Shown piece after piece: positions 8,201 to 18,214 of a stretch of DNA of 62,901 nt. How positions within the stretch are numbered: position 1 is the first letter of the stretch; every line of letters begins with the position of its first letter. The stretch lies in assembly GCF_900176475.1 (NCBI RefSeq), contig NZ_FWXX01000013.1:1-62901 (forward strand), read 5' to 3'. The DNA comes from Tropicibacter naphthalenivorans. GTDB taxonomy: Bacteria > Pseudomonadota > Alphaproteobacteria > Rhodobacterales > Rhodobacteraceae. The notes below the pieces were generated by a model. The model worked only from the letters and a program-made list of their open reading frames with translations. It was not told the origin of the DNA and searched no databases. Made by a program: the position numbers and the translations under genes.

Positions 8201-10573
8201 CTAGAACGGTCTGCGCCGCGGGTCCGACAGACCGGTGACCGCACCGGCAAGGATCAGAGCAATCAGCCAGCCTACCAGAATAAAGAGGGATTCGAGCGCG
8301 ATGAAAACGATGCCCAAAAGGCTTGGGCCCAGATCCTCCATCCTGGTGGCGCGGATCGACCATTCGCGTTCCTGCCGCAGGTCCAGCAGCGGGATGACCA
8401 CATCCGCCGCATAGAGCCACGCGTTAAAGGTCGAATACTCGGGCGGCAAAAAGCGCGCACAGGTTTGCGTGACCAGATTGGCGTCAAAGGCGTCCGTCAG
8501 CCGCGTGCGCCACGGGCTTTGCTTGGCCCCCGTGTCCGCATCTTTCGTGATGATGCACAGGCCGTCATCGTCATGACCCGTCCCGCAATGCTTTTTCTCG
8601 AGCCCGCCGACCAGCGTCTCGACCCAGACCTCGGGGGCGATATTGCCCGGATTGGTCCAATTCCTGCGGCACACTTCCAAAATATCGGTGGCGTGTATCC
8701 AGCTGAACATGCGCTTGACCGCCTTCTTCTCTTTCTTCGAAAGCGAGGCATGTTTCGTCAAGTCAAACGGACCGCCATGGGCGGTTGCCATGCGCGCAAA
8801 AGAGTGCGTGGGCCACTCGCTGCCTTGGATCACCGTCTTGGCGGACCCATCGACATCTGTTGGCGCCAGTTGGCGATAGGCCATGTCGACCTGGTTCCAG
8901 CGCGGGGTGCTGGCGGTCACTTCGAGCCGGTCAGGCACCATCATCCCCTTTGACGCCAAAACATCGTAAGCAAGCGCGCTCACCAGCCAGATGAACACCA
9001 GGATGCTGAGCGGGCGCAACGGGCGGATGCCGCTTTTCATCACGGCGAAGACCACGGTATTGAACAGAAATTCCGGCAGGGTCTGGCTGCTGTCCTTGGC
9101 CTTGCGCTTGCGGTACAACCACAAGCCCCCCATCCAAACGAAGGCGAGTGCAACGGTCGCATGCGTTCGGTTAAAAGGCCAGTCCGCGGGCCAAAACGCC
9201 CAATGCAGACCCCAAACAGCGATAAAACTTACAACCACCACACAAGTTGCGACGAACGCAACGCGCTTGCCCGAGACGGCCTTCCCCTTGGTCAGCGGAT
9301 TGAGCCACTTGGGCAGTGGCTTGAGCCATGCCGTCAGTTCCAGCTCGAGCAGGGCTTCTTTTTCGCGGGCCAGGACCACATCGGCCACGCTGCGCTCTCC
9401 TGATCGGTCCAGGGCTTCGGCCAAAACGTACAGCGGCTTTTGCGCATCCTTCGCCGTCAGCTCTGCAAGGTCGATCCAGAATTGCGCGCGCTCTTGCCCG
9501 GAAAGCGGCTCTGCGGAAAGCGGTTCTGGCGGTGCCTCACCTTCCGCTTTCGGCGGCGGCTGGTCGTCCAACTCATCGGTCACAAGGTCGATCCGGCACA
9601 GGGCAATGCCGTTGCGCGTTTCCCGGGCCGCAAATGCCTTCGCCTGAAAGGCCCGCTGCGGAACGCTCTTGAACACCAGATGGTTGATCTTGCCGCGTCT
9701 GAGGTCGAACTTGGGCCGGCCCGACCCGTCCGAGGGCTGGAATTGCACGCCGCGAAGGGTCAACTGCCCGCCGATGATGACTTCTGGCGCCTCGATGGCA
9801 ACTACGGGCAGACCTGCATGGTCCACGGCTTTGGCATTCGTGCCGATCTCGACCCGGTCACTAAAGGTGCCCCCCTCGCAGGACAGTACAAAATCGTAAA
9901 ATCGGTTCTCCGCACCCAGCCCCAAACCACCTGCGGCCAAGCGATACCCGTCGTCCCGCTTTGCCAGCCCCGCCAGATCGATATCGCAGCGTCCTTTGAA
10001 GCTGCCGTTCTTGGCGCGGATCCAGACCGGACCATGGTCTGCATCCTTTTTCGAATTTGGCGTCCCTGGCCCTGTATCGCTCCATGCTTTTCGATCTATC
10101 TTGATCTCCAGCCGATCGCTGATGACACATGCGCTTAGGTCAATTGCCAGACGTGCAGGTCTGTAGAGATCATGTGTTTTGGTTTGTGCTGTTTTGGTTT
10201 GTGTGGTCGCGCCCTCATTTGTGCTCTGTATGATATAATAAGAGCCGCAGGACGACATCGAAAAATGATCGGCGCGCAGGCCGTTGAAGTCCAGCGTATT
10301 TCCAGCCGTGCCTATTTCTCCTTCACCTTTGGGATTACCGGCAACCTTACAGGCAAAAACGCAGTCTTTGAACTCGACACGAGAGGCCACAAGATTTCGG
10401 CCCACCACAGGAATCTCGAATGTACATCCGTCAAAGACATAGATTGCATCGGGGGGCATGTTGTACTTCGAAAGATTAAAGGTCTTCATCGAGTCGTGAT
10501 ATTTCACATGACCTGTGAAGGTAATCTTCTTGCCTTCTGTTTTGCTGGAAACTGTTGGCTTTGGTTCCGTCAC
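8201..10573 (-). CDS. Beta-helix-like cytoplasmic domain fused to four membrane segments, unknown
   Basis: This 790-aa protein is not recognised. Residues 40-300 are a run of short beta-strand-like units (F-D-G-C-T-F, V-E-F-K-D-C-V-F, L-T-L-R-G-V-Q-F) that suggest a solenoid or right-handed beta-helix, as in pentapeptide or bactofilin-like proteins; this is a fold guess. There is no signal peptide. Membrane segments are seen near 438-460, 471-487, 521-540 and 755-783, with a 200-residue loop before the last one. The start is GTG, with a purine-rich site (GGGTAGGG) just upstream. It is convergent with the SEDS gene (7-bp gap) and divergent from the coiled-coil membrane gene at 10750, and is probably part of the same functional locus. 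Confidence 0.8.
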   Translation of the reverse strand: MTEPKPTVSSKTEGKKITFTGHVKYHDSMKTFNLSKYNMPPDAIYVFDGCTFEIPVVGRNLVASRVEFKDCVFACKVAGNPKGEGEIGTAGNTLDFNGLRADHFSMSSCGSYYIIQSTNEGATTQTKTAQTKTHDLYRPARLAIDLSACVISDRLEIKIDRKAWSDTGPGTPNSKKDADHGPVWIRAKNGSFKGRCDIDLAGLAKRDDGYRLAAGGLGLGAENRFYDFVLSCEGGTFSDRVEIGTNAKAVDHAGLPVVAIEAPEVIIGGQLTLRGVQFQPSDGSGRPKFDLRRGKINHLVFKSVPQRAFQAKAFAARETRNGIALCRIDLVTDELDDQPPPKAEGEAPPEPLSAEPLSGQERAQFWIDLAELTAKDAQKPLYVLAEALDRSGERSVADVVLAREKEALLELELTAWLKPLPKWLNPLTKGKAVSGKRVAFVATCVVVVSFIAVWGLHWAFWPADWPFNRTHATVALAFVWMGGLWLYRKRKAKDSSQTLPEFLFNTVVFAVMKSGIRPLRPLSILVFIWLVSALAYDVLASKGMMVPDRLEVTASTPRWNQVDMAYRQLAPTDVDGSAKTVIQGSEWPTHSFARMATAHGGPFDLTKHASLSKKEKKAVKRMFSWIHATDILEVCRRNWTNPGNIAPEVWVETLVGGLEKKHCGTGHDDDGLCIITKDADTGAKQSPWRTRLTDAFDANLVTQTCARFLPPEYSTFNAWLYAADVVIPLLDLRQEREWSIRATRMEDLGPSLLGIVFIALESLFILVGWLIALILAGAVTGLSDPRRRPF

Positions 10574-10697
10574 GTTCTTACCCTACCCTTGTCTTGACCC
10601 GCTGACAGGCTGCCCAAGACAGACCCGTCAGCCACTAGATCCTTGATTTCAAACGGCTTACCCCCCATTTTATCTAGGGGGCACCTGTTTAGTTTTA

Positions 10698-10713
10698 GGC
10701 TTTGATCAAAGCC
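10698..10713. promoter_or_regulatory. 16-bp perfect palindrome in divergent promoter region
   Basis: GGCTTTGATCAAAGCC is a perfect 16-bp palindrome in the 176-bp gap (10574-10749) between the divergent genes ending at 10573 and starting at 10750. It begins 52 bp upstream of the plus-strand ATG. A dimeric repressor or activator could bind it. No clear -35/-10 pair could be assigned in the gap. Confidence 0.4.
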
Positions 10714-10749
10714 CTGTGCTATGGTCCCAACCGAGGGTGGGAATCAACG

Positions 10750-13656
10750 ATGCTGAAAACTTTAGGTCTCAAGAAATATTCACGGATAATTCTAGGGGTT
10801 ATTGCCGTCGTATTTCTAGGGTCTATCTTTCTTTTCCCGGATCGTTTTGGCGCGGACCCCATTGAGTTCATCGCTAAAGTCGGTGGCCTTGGGACGATAT
10901 GTGTCGGCGCATTCTTTCTGGGCCGCAGGATGCTTGCCGATCAGGAAATGAAAACCGGCACCGGCGGCGAAGGCACGATGGGCTGGATTCTGGTGGGGGC
11001 CGTCACGCTTTCGGCGGTTTCCTTTTCGACCACCATGTTCGGCATGGCCGATTTCGCCTCTCAACAACAGGGCTCGGGGGCGGATGCCCTTGTCAGCTGG
11101 TTCATCAGCCTTGGAAGCACCTTCGGCGTCCAGATCATCATGCTGTATATCTCCCTGAAACTGGGCGAACAGCTGGTCCGGATGCGCCCCACCTTTGACG
11201 AACGCATTCAGGGCGATGACCCGTTCGACGCCTCGGACCGACCGGCCCGAAAGACCCAAGGCAAATGGGGCACCGTACAGAGACTGTTCCTGCTGATCGT
11301 GGTCACCGGGCTGATTGCCGTCTCTCTCATGGTCTTTTTGCAGATCTCGCTGCGCGACCTGATGGACTTTTTCACTGCGCTGCAAGACGGCTCTCAGGAA
11401 GTGTCGCGCTGGATCGGGCTCTTGCCGCTGGGGCTGGCCTTTATGCTGCTGGTGGCGGTCGGCGTCATCAAGAACGTCTGGGATATGAGCACCTCGGCGC
11501 TTTTGCTGGGGGTTTATTTCGTCACGCTGTCCATCTCGTCGCTGTTTTCCTTCGACAGCTATTACAAGCTGTTTCAGGACGAAGAGGACATCATTCAGCG
11601 GCGGGCGTCGATCATCCAGGAAGTCACGAGCAAGATGCTGATCGATGCCAATATCTCTTTGAATGCGGCGGCGGTCGGTCTGCTCGAGGATCCGCAAAAC
11701 GCCGCCGCCCTGCGCGAGGTCGAAACCGCTCTGGACGGGTTGCAGGCGGATCGGGATGAAGTCGTGCAAACCCTGCTTGACCGTCAGGCCGCCGGAGCCG
11801 AGGCGGCGCGGGACCAGCGCGCCACGCTGACCGCAGAACTCAAGCGACTGAACGACGAAGAAGCCGAGGAAATCGCTCTGGTCACGCAAAACAGCACCGC
11901 CGGTGTGGGCCTGAGCCAGCAAATCCGCACGCTCGAGCCGCAGATCGCCGCGCTTGAGGCGCAGCGCGATCAGATCACCGCCAGCATTCAGGCCAAGCGC
12001 GAAGAAGTCACCGTGCTCGACGCCCGGCTGGAATGCGAGCGCACCGGCTTTAAGGGGCCACCGCATTGCGAAAACGCCTCTGGCATTGCCAACCCGCCAG
12101 ATTTCGACCCGGCCACCCGGCCCGGCACCTTTTCGGGGCGGCTGTTCATCGCCAAGAACAAGGCCGAGGGCGAGCTGCAACAGCTCGAGGCGCAGCTGAC
12201 CAGCACCACGGATGAACTCACCACCCTGGCCGAAGAAAAACAGGCGCTGGAGCTGCAACTGCAGCTGGCCAACGCCGCCGTAGCGCAGGATGCCGACGGC
12301 AACTCGGAGGCGCTGAATGAGATCGCCAAGATCCGCGAGCGTTTCAACACGGCACGCCAAACCCTGCGGGACAGCTTTGCACAAGGCAGCCCCGTGACAG
12401 AGACCACAGCGCCGGTGTCTTTGGATCAGCTGACCACGCTGCTGGGCAGCTTTAGGAACAATCCCACAAACGCAACCTTTGACGCCTGGAGCACCGAATG
12501 CACCGCCGTGCGCCAATCTTTGGTGCAGGCCGGGTCTAATCTGGCCTCTTCGCTGAACTGCCAGCCTGCGCGGCTGGACAACCTTGCGCAGCGCGGAACG
12601 GACATTGAGGCGGCCCAGCAGACCTTTGTGGACCGCGCCTGCGCCACCGCCGCCGATCCGGCCGAAACCCCCAGTGTTGCGCCGCCCGACCTCACCGATC
12701 TGCGTGCCCTGACCGCGCAGACCCGCGGCTGTCTGAACCTTGCGAACCGCGGACAGGAAGACGTGCGCGAGATGATCGCCGAGCTGACCGAACTGGAAAG
12801 CGTCTATCTTAGCGACGAAAGCGATATTCGCCGCTCGGTCGATGACTTCTTCCGCGGAGCCGGCAGCGCCCAAGCCGCGATGCTTGGCGCCGTGACCGTT
12901 GACATGCTGATCCTCGTGGTGGGTTTTTTGGCCGCACTCAGCGCCCATTCCTCGCTGTATGGCAACCCGCTCAAACCGATGCCCGACGAGGTCAAAGCCT
13001 CGATCTGCGCCTTGGCGCGCAACTTTTCGGGAGATGGCACGGTGGAAACCGGGTTGCGACGCTTCTTGCGGTATATCGAAGTCCGCCGCCCTCAGCCTGG
13101 TGTCCGCGACTGGGCCCGCCGCGAAGCGTGGTTCCGCAACACCCTGAACCGGCGGGCCGTCACCGAAGAAGACCGCGAACTGGTCAGCGCAATCATGACC
13201 GCGATCCCTTTGGGGAACATCCGGGAAGTGCCCTATTACCCGCCCCTTGGCGAGGAGCAGCCCAATGAGATGGAAATGCGCGAAGGCATCAGCCAGTCGG
13301 TGATCCGCATCATGACAGAGCTGGCCTTTCAGAATGGGCAGCCCGCACCCACCAATCCAGAGGCCACCTCAGAGGAGTCTTTCGCCAAGCAAGACGCCCG
13401 CGCCCGTGCCGAAGAGCAAAAGAAGATCGCCGCACTGCGCCAGCGTATGCAGGCGCGGGCGCAGAAAAATGCGTCGGGCAACACCGACGCGCCGCCTCGG
13501 CAAGCTCCGGCACAGCCACAAGCCCCGACGCAGACCGATCCCCCCCCGCCCCCCCGGCCACAACCACAACCACAGCCTCAGCAAACGCCCAAACGGTACA
13601 CGATGAACTATGCTGATCCGCTGGATGGGCCGCCACGACCAAAGTCCAAATCCTAA
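10750..13656 (+). CDS. Polytopic membrane protein with long coiled coil and Pro-rich tail, unknown
   Basis: The ATG at 10750 is chosen because GAGGGTGGG lies 8 bp upstream; an in-frame TTG at 10702 would begin inside the palindrome. The 968-aa product has about seven membrane segments in the first 270 residues (roughly 11-29, 41-60, 78-98, 114-137, 179-199, 221-241, 249-268). A long Glu/Gln/Leu-rich coiled coil (about 275-560) follows, then a region with several cysteines, an eighth membrane segment (711-735), and a cytoplasmic C-terminus ending in a Pro/Gln-rich tail. This is the architecture of an envelope-spanning scaffold. The family is not recognised. The next gene starts 134 bp downstream on the same strand. 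Confidence 0.85.
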   Translation: MLKTLGLKKYSRIILGVIAVVFLGSIFLFPDRFGADPIEFIAKVGGLGTICVGAFFLGRRMLADQEMKTGTGGEGTMGWILVGAVTLSAVSFSTTMFGMADFASQQQGSGADALVSWFISLGSTFGVQIIMLYISLKLGEQLVRMRPTFDERIQGDDPFDASDRPARKTQGKWGTVQRLFLLIVVTGLIAVSLMVFLQISLRDLMDFFTALQDGSQEVSRWIGLLPLGLAFMLLVAVGVIKNVWDMSTSALLLGVYFVTLSISSLFSFDSYYKLFQDEEDIIQRRASIIQEVTSKMLIDANISLNAAAVGLLEDPQNAAALREVETALDGLQADRDEVVQTLLDRQAAGAEAARDQRATLTAELKRLNDEEAEEIALVTQNSTAGVGLSQQIRTLEPQIAALEAQRDQITASIQAKREEVTVLDARLECERTGFKGPPHCENASGIANPPDFDPATRPGTFSGRLFIAKNKAEGELQQLEAQLTSTTDELTTLAEEKQALELQLQLANAAVAQDADGNSEALNEIAKIRERFNTARQTLRDSFAQGSPVTETTAPVSLDQLTTLLGSFRNNPTNATFDAWSTECTAVRQSLVQAGSNLASSLNCQPARLDNLAQRGTDIEAAQQTFVDRACATAADPAETPSVAPPDLTDLRALTAQTRGCLNLANRGQEDVREMIAELTELESVYLSDESDIRRSVDDFFRGAGSAQAAMLGAVTVDMLILVVGFLAALSAHSSLYGNPLKPMPDEVKASICALARNFSGDGTVETGLRRFLRYIEVRRPQPGVRDWARREAWFRNTLNRRAVTEEDRELVSAIMTAIPLGNIREVPYYPPLGEEQPNEMEMREGISQSVIRIMTELAFQNGQPAPTNPEATSEESFAKQDARARAEEQKKIAALRQRMQARAQKNASGNTDAPPRQAPAQPQAPTQTDPPPPPRPQPQPQPQQTPKRYTMNYADPLDGPPRPKSKS

Positions 13657-13790
13657 CCCCGGATTGTTGCAAAAATGTGCATACATCCGGGTTTCCCGCC
13701 GCGCAGCCCTGTGGATTGTTCCAATACGGACTTGCGATGCACATATAAGTTTCAACGAAAATATTTGCGGGCGAGAAGACTTTTATTGGA

Positions 13791-16715
13791 ATGGCGGATG
13801 GTGGAGCTGCAAACAACAATACAGACTTCCGCACATTCGTAGAGCGGCTCATCATCTTTTGGGAGCCGAATGCGTTTCAATCGATCCTGCCGAGCACAAG
13901 CGATACGCCCCCCATTCAGCAGGTCAGCTTTCTGACGCCGCAGGCCTTGCCGGAAACCGACCCGCAAGATCCCAAGCCCGCATTCGAAATCCGCAGCGAG
14001 TCCGGCGAATTTCTGGGGCGGGCGCTTGCTTTTGCAAATGGCGCGCTCTGCGAGGTTCTCTTTACATTCGGCAGCACGGCACATCCCATTCCCCTGACAC
14101 TGGTTCCTCTGGGGACGTACAAGGATCAAGACCCGGTTCAGGTCGTCCTCGACGCCAGTCTCAGCGCGCCAGAAGGGCGGCTTCACCTGATCCAAGGCGA
14201 TCCGCGGAACCTGCCCTCCTCGGCGTTGACGATCACCGACACTCCTCCGCCGCCGCAGGATCCCCAGCCGCAGTTCCAGTATCTGCGCGGCACGCGAAAC
14301 GGTGCGATCGTCGCCGGGCCGATCACCGACTGGATGGCCAAGCCCGGCGCGGTGGCAGCCCGACCCGCAAGGAACAGGCCTGCCGCGATCACCACGCACT
14401 CCAGCGGGTTGTCCTTTGAAATCAAGCCGGTCCTGCGCAGCCCGCAAAAGCAGGAACAACACACCGATACGGGCGACAACCCCCGGGATGCCGGGTCAGA
14501 ACAGGCGTGGATGATCACCCTGTTGTTCAGGGGTGAGCCGATCGAAGCCAGCAATACGCCCCATGACATGACAGAGGCCGCGCGCCTTATCGCGCGTGCG
14601 ATGCTTGATATCAGCCTTACGCATTTTCACCTGCGGCGTTGGCTGGCCAAACAAGAATCCCTGCGCGGAGTGAGCCGCTATAGCCCCTACAGCCAGGGCA
14701 CGCTGGACCACGCCACCATCCACAGCCTGTTCCAGCTGATGGAACGCGTGGACACGATGATGCTTGAGTGGGTCCAAGGCATCGACGATCCCGAAAACCA
14801 TCCGGAACAAGCCCCCGAGTTTTTGCCCGATATTGCTTTCGACGAGCTCAGCGAGCGCGTCGCCGATTATGCCGAAATGTATAACGGGCTAACAACACCG
14901 ATGCGCAAGAAGCTTCAGGACGCTGGGATCACGTTGCACAAGTTTGTCGCCAGCAAGATCCTAGATACCTTCACCTCGCTGAACGTGCACACAGACGCGC
15001 AAAAGCAGCGCTTTGACGCCTTTCAACTGGTCATCGCAACACATATGATCCGGCAGCTTTTGGAGCGCATGCTGCATATCAAGCAGGTTGGCCTGGCCAC
15101 CGACCCCATGACCCCGGACATGTATGATGTCTACCAGCTGTTCCGTGCCGATACAGATGGGCTTCCCGTAAGTCTGGTGGGCGCCAAGGTGGGCGCCAAC
15201 CAAAGACAGAAACACCCCGTCAGCAACGATCCCGGCGCCTGGAACAAGAGCGCCTTTGTCAATCTTGGCAGCCACTACCACTTTATCGAGGAAAACCTTT
15301 CGGCCAAGCAAACGCTGGCCCCCCTGTTCGATCTGGCGACCGCCCGGGTTCAGATGGCGCTGCAAACCCTCGAAATGCACCGTGCGCATCATGGGCATAT
15401 GGCTGCGGCGCCGGCCGCAGCTGTTGCGCCCCCTCCAGAGCCCCAAGACCTGTTCGTCTATCGCCGCCGCGCACAGGCTCTGGCAAGGCTAAGAGGGTCC
15501 GGAGTGGACGCGTTGCGCCACCAACCCGGGCAGGCGCTGCGCATGGTGACGGATGCAAAACTCCCCTCCTCAGCGGGAATTGACCCCTCGACGCCCGACT
15601 TTACATTTAAGGACAGGGTGATGCTGGATCCCACGCATTGGCGGTCTTCGCGACTGTTGAAAGCCTCGGACAAGGCCCGGAGGCCCGGCCCGTTCAGCAA
15701 TGCTGAGAAACTGGATCACATACTGCCCCGAACCGAAAACGAGCTTGGCAACAAGGGCGGACGCCTGTGGGCAGAGCCGGACAGCACAGGCGATGGGTAC
15801 CCCTTTGCGATCCTCGGTGTGGAGGAAAGCACTGCGCAAAAGATCCGCACGCACAAAAGCTACCAATCAGGGGACGCCGACAACGAAAGCAACACCAGAA
15901 TTCTCAATGCGATTTGGCGCCAACCGATCCCAGATGCGGATCGGGACGCATATTTCGACGCATTCACCGCGCAGTGGGAGCCGATCAAAAAGTATCTCAA
16001 GAAGTCGACCGGTCAGCACTATCAGGACATTCTGGAGTCTCTGCCCCGCGCGGAGCAAACTGTGGAAAAGGCCGATACGTTTGCCAGCAGGCTGGAAACT
16101 TACCTCAGTGCTTTTCATGCCGATATCGACATGATCACCCAGACAACGACAGGGCTTATCCTGTCCGACTTGTTTCAGGACAAGATCGCCGACCCGATCC
16201 CCAAAGACCTCAACGCGCTCTGCGGCACAAACCCCGATTTGCAGACTGCCTGGCTGGCTAAGACCAATATCATCGCGGTGCAGTTGCTGGCTCTGGAGAC
16301 ACATATCGAAACTATCGCAGAGCGCGATAACATATCGGAAATTGCCATGGCCCCGCTGCGCGATGGCGCATTGGGAGAGGCAAAGATCGACCTTGCCTGC
16401 CTAAGCGCCATTTCTGCACGCCTGCAAAGCATCAAAGACCAACCGCCTTTCCAAGCCAAGCTGACAGCTGCAGGGCAGATGGATCGCAGCGCCGAGCCTG
16501 TCAAAACCTTGACCAAGGTCTGGAAGAACGCCCTGCCCGCGGACAATCCCACCCTTCGCAAAACCCTTTGGATGATTTTCAAAGATCGCCCTGATTTTGA
16601 AGCAAAATATGGTGCAGACATCACCCCCGAGGCGTTCTGGACCCAGTTCGGCGCGCTGTTCGCGCAAAGCGATGATGCGGCCTTCGCACGGGAACTCTGC
16701 AACTTCCTGCCATGA
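13791..16715 (+). CDS. Large soluble protein of unknown function (974 aa)
   Basis: The start is ATG, with GCGAGAAG about 10 bp upstream. There is no signal peptide or membrane segment. Residues 1-150 look beta-rich and end in a Pro-rich linker (PPPPQDPQPQ near 147-156). The remainder (about 220-970) is mostly predicted helix, with a second Ala/Pro linker around residue 540. No NTPase motif was found. The codon use and style match the other large unknown proteins of this locus, and it follows the coiled-coil membrane gene, so I infer a cytoplasmic partner. It is convergent with the next minus-strand gene (17-bp gap). Confidence 0.8.
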   Translation: MADGGAANNNTDFRTFVERLIIFWEPNAFQSILPSTSDTPPIQQVSFLTPQALPETDPQDPKPAFEIRSESGEFLGRALAFANGALCEVLFTFGSTAHPIPLTLVPLGTYKDQDPVQVVLDASLSAPEGRLHLIQGDPRNLPSSALTITDTPPPPQDPQPQFQYLRGTRNGAIVAGPITDWMAKPGAVAARPARNRPAAITTHSSGLSFEIKPVLRSPQKQEQHTDTGDNPRDAGSEQAWMITLLFRGEPIEASNTPHDMTEAARLIARAMLDISLTHFHLRRWLAKQESLRGVSRYSPYSQGTLDHATIHSLFQLMERVDTMMLEWVQGIDDPENHPEQAPEFLPDIAFDELSERVADYAEMYNGLTTPMRKKLQDAGITLHKFVASKILDTFTSLNVHTDAQKQRFDAFQLVIATHMIRQLLERMLHIKQVGLATDPMTPDMYDVYQLFRADTDGLPVSLVGAKVGANQRQKHPVSNDPGAWNKSAFVNLGSHYHFIEENLSAKQTLAPLFDLATARVQMALQTLEMHRAHHGHMAAAPAAAVAPPPEPQDLFVYRRRAQALARLRGSGVDALRHQPGQALRMVTDAKLPSSAGIDPSTPDFTFKDRVMLDPTHWRSSRLLKASDKARRPGPFSNAEKLDHILPRTENELGNKGGRLWAEPDSTGDGYPFAILGVEESTAQKIRTHKSYQSGDADNESNTRILNAIWRQPIPDADRDAYFDAFTAQWEPIKKYLKKSTGQHYQDILESLPRAEQTVEKADTFASRLETYLSAFHADIDMITQTTTGLILSDLFQDKIADPIPKDLNALCGTNPDLQTAWLAKTNIIAVQLLALETHIETIAERDNISEIAMAPLRDGALGEAKIDLACLSAISARLQSIKDQPPFQAKLTAAGQMDRSAEPVKTLTKVWKNALPADNPTLRKTLWMIFKDRPDFEAKYGADITPEAFWTQFGALFAQSDDAAFARELCNFLP

Positions 16716-16732
16716 TTTCGGGGCTTGGGGGC

Positions 16733-18214
16733 TTAGCCGTGCCCGGCGATGCGCAGCGATGACAGGTGGGATTTGCTTTCCCAACGCTCCAGGCTGCGTG
16801 TCCAGGCGTAACGGGCGTAGCTGGAGCTCATGGCGTGTGTCCAGTCGCGGTACAAACCGTCAGACGGTAAATCCATGCGCAGGCACATCCGGTCATAGGT
16901 GGCCTCATCCAACTCACGCGCAACGGTCATGTTGGCCCAGACCGCATCGCCGTCAGCCCCCTGTTCCTTTTGGGGAAAGCTGCCAAGCAAAATGGGCGCG
17001 AATTCCAGCCAGGATATGGCGCGCAGATCGGCCAGATCCAATAGAATGCTACGCCGGAGCAACGCCAAAAGCGCGCCGCTGTACAGCTTGAACACATCGC
17101 GCAACAGATCCCTGTTGCTGAAGGTCATCGCATAGGCGCAATCCAGCAGGATAATCGCAGATACCAGGCTTTTGCCTGAGAATTGCTCCAACGCGTCAGA
17201 GCCAAGGGTCGGCAGCAAAGACAGGCTGGTCAGCACCGGCTCGGCTTCGGCAGCAACCTGCGGCAGCTTAAGTCTCACACGGGCCATGAGCTGCTGAACG
17301 GACTGGTCAGGCTGATAGACCTGCGTTTCTGCCAACTTGGACCGCAGATCGTTGCAATTGGGATCGGTTTCGGACGGAAGGGAAAACCCGGCCGTTTCCA
17401 AGGCCCGCCCTAATGAGGTCATGCCCGCTTCGTAAAACTGCACGGTCATTCCGGGAATTCGGCGTGTAAAGCCAGACGCCAATCTGAAATGCGCCCGCTC
17501 GTCCGGAGAGTATCTTTCGAGTAGGGTCAAAATCGGCGAAATGGGCGCGTCCAATTCATCGTCGTCAAGCAAGCGGGACGGGATCTTTGAGGCCGGCATA
17601 AGCGGTTCTAGATCCTGCTCGACATCCTGTCCTTTTGGAATGCTGACGGTAAATTCAGGAACGACCGGTATGCCCATTCGGCAGTGCCATGCGGCTGATC
17701 CGGTGATCCACGTCCTGGCCTGCGCAAAAAGCTCTGGGGCGTGCAAAGCCCAGTCCTTGCGCGCAAAACGGACGGTGCACTGCTCTACGAAAATCGCGCG
17801 ATCTTCGGCCCGTTTCGTCTGGGTGCCGCCTGCTTTCGTTGGGCTTTGGCCCGAGTTCATATTGGTCAGGAAGGTCCAGTCATCGCTGTGACGCACCATC
17901 CAGGCGCCTTGGGATCGGCGCGCCTTGGGGGCGATCAGGCCCGCCGCACCGGTGCGAATGGACATTTCGCTGGGACGCGCCATGCGGTCGAATAAATCGT
18001 CCCAAACATCTTCGGCGGGTTTGAGTATAAACTCAAAAGGGCTGCCTATTGCAGCCCCCACCCCATGCGCCGGTGCGCGTGTGTATAGTGCGATTTCAGC
18101 CGGGATCGTGATGTAATCCACCGACTGGGCAAAGGTGCTCTCGGGTTTCTGGAGATACTCCTGAAACGGGAAAGACGCCGCATCGGATGTAAATCCGGGC
18201 GCATACTGGTTCAT
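16733..18214 (-). CDS. Unknown 493-aa protein
   Basis: I place the start at the ATG at 18214. The frame stays open upstream to a GTG at 18343, but that 43-codon extension is full of codons rare here (TTA, AGA, CTA, ATA, CGA) and looks non-coding. The protein (MNQYAPGF...) is soluble. It has a beta-rich N-terminal half with several Trp residues and a helical C-terminal half (about 330-490) with one hydrophobic stretch (about 355-375). No motif is recognised. It closes the unknown locus and faces the 974-aa gene. Confidence 0.7.
   Translation of the reverse strand: MNQYAPGFTSDAASFPFQEYLQKPESTFAQSVDYITIPAEIALYTRAPAHGVGAAIGSPFEFILKPAEDVWDDLFDRMARPSEMSIRTGAAGLIAPKARRSQGAWMVRHSDDWTFLTNMNSGQSPTKAGGTQTKRAEDRAIFVEQCTVRFARKDWALHAPELFAQARTWITGSAAWHCRMGIPVVPEFTVSIPKGQDVEQDLEPLMPASKIPSRLLDDDELDAPISPILTLLERYSPDERAHFRLASGFTRRIPGMTVQFYEAGMTSLGRALETAGFSLPSETDPNCNDLRSKLAETQVYQPDQSVQQLMARVRLKLPQVAAEAEPVLTSLSLLPTLGSDALEQFSGKSLVSAIILLDCAYAMTFSNRDLLRDVFKLYSGALLALLRRSILLDLADLRAISWLEFAPILLGSFPQKEQGADGDAVWANMTVARELDEATYDRMCLRMDLPSDGLYRDWTHAMSSSYARYAWTRSLERWESKSHLSSLRIAGHG

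Noticed and set aside
5008-8250. Very long minus-strand open frame (over 1000 codons) opposite the SEDS gene
   Set aside because: Its translation is Gln/Arg/His-rich without motifs, and the plus-strand frame has clear membrane segments and SEDS motifs. It is an antisense shadow caused by high G+C.
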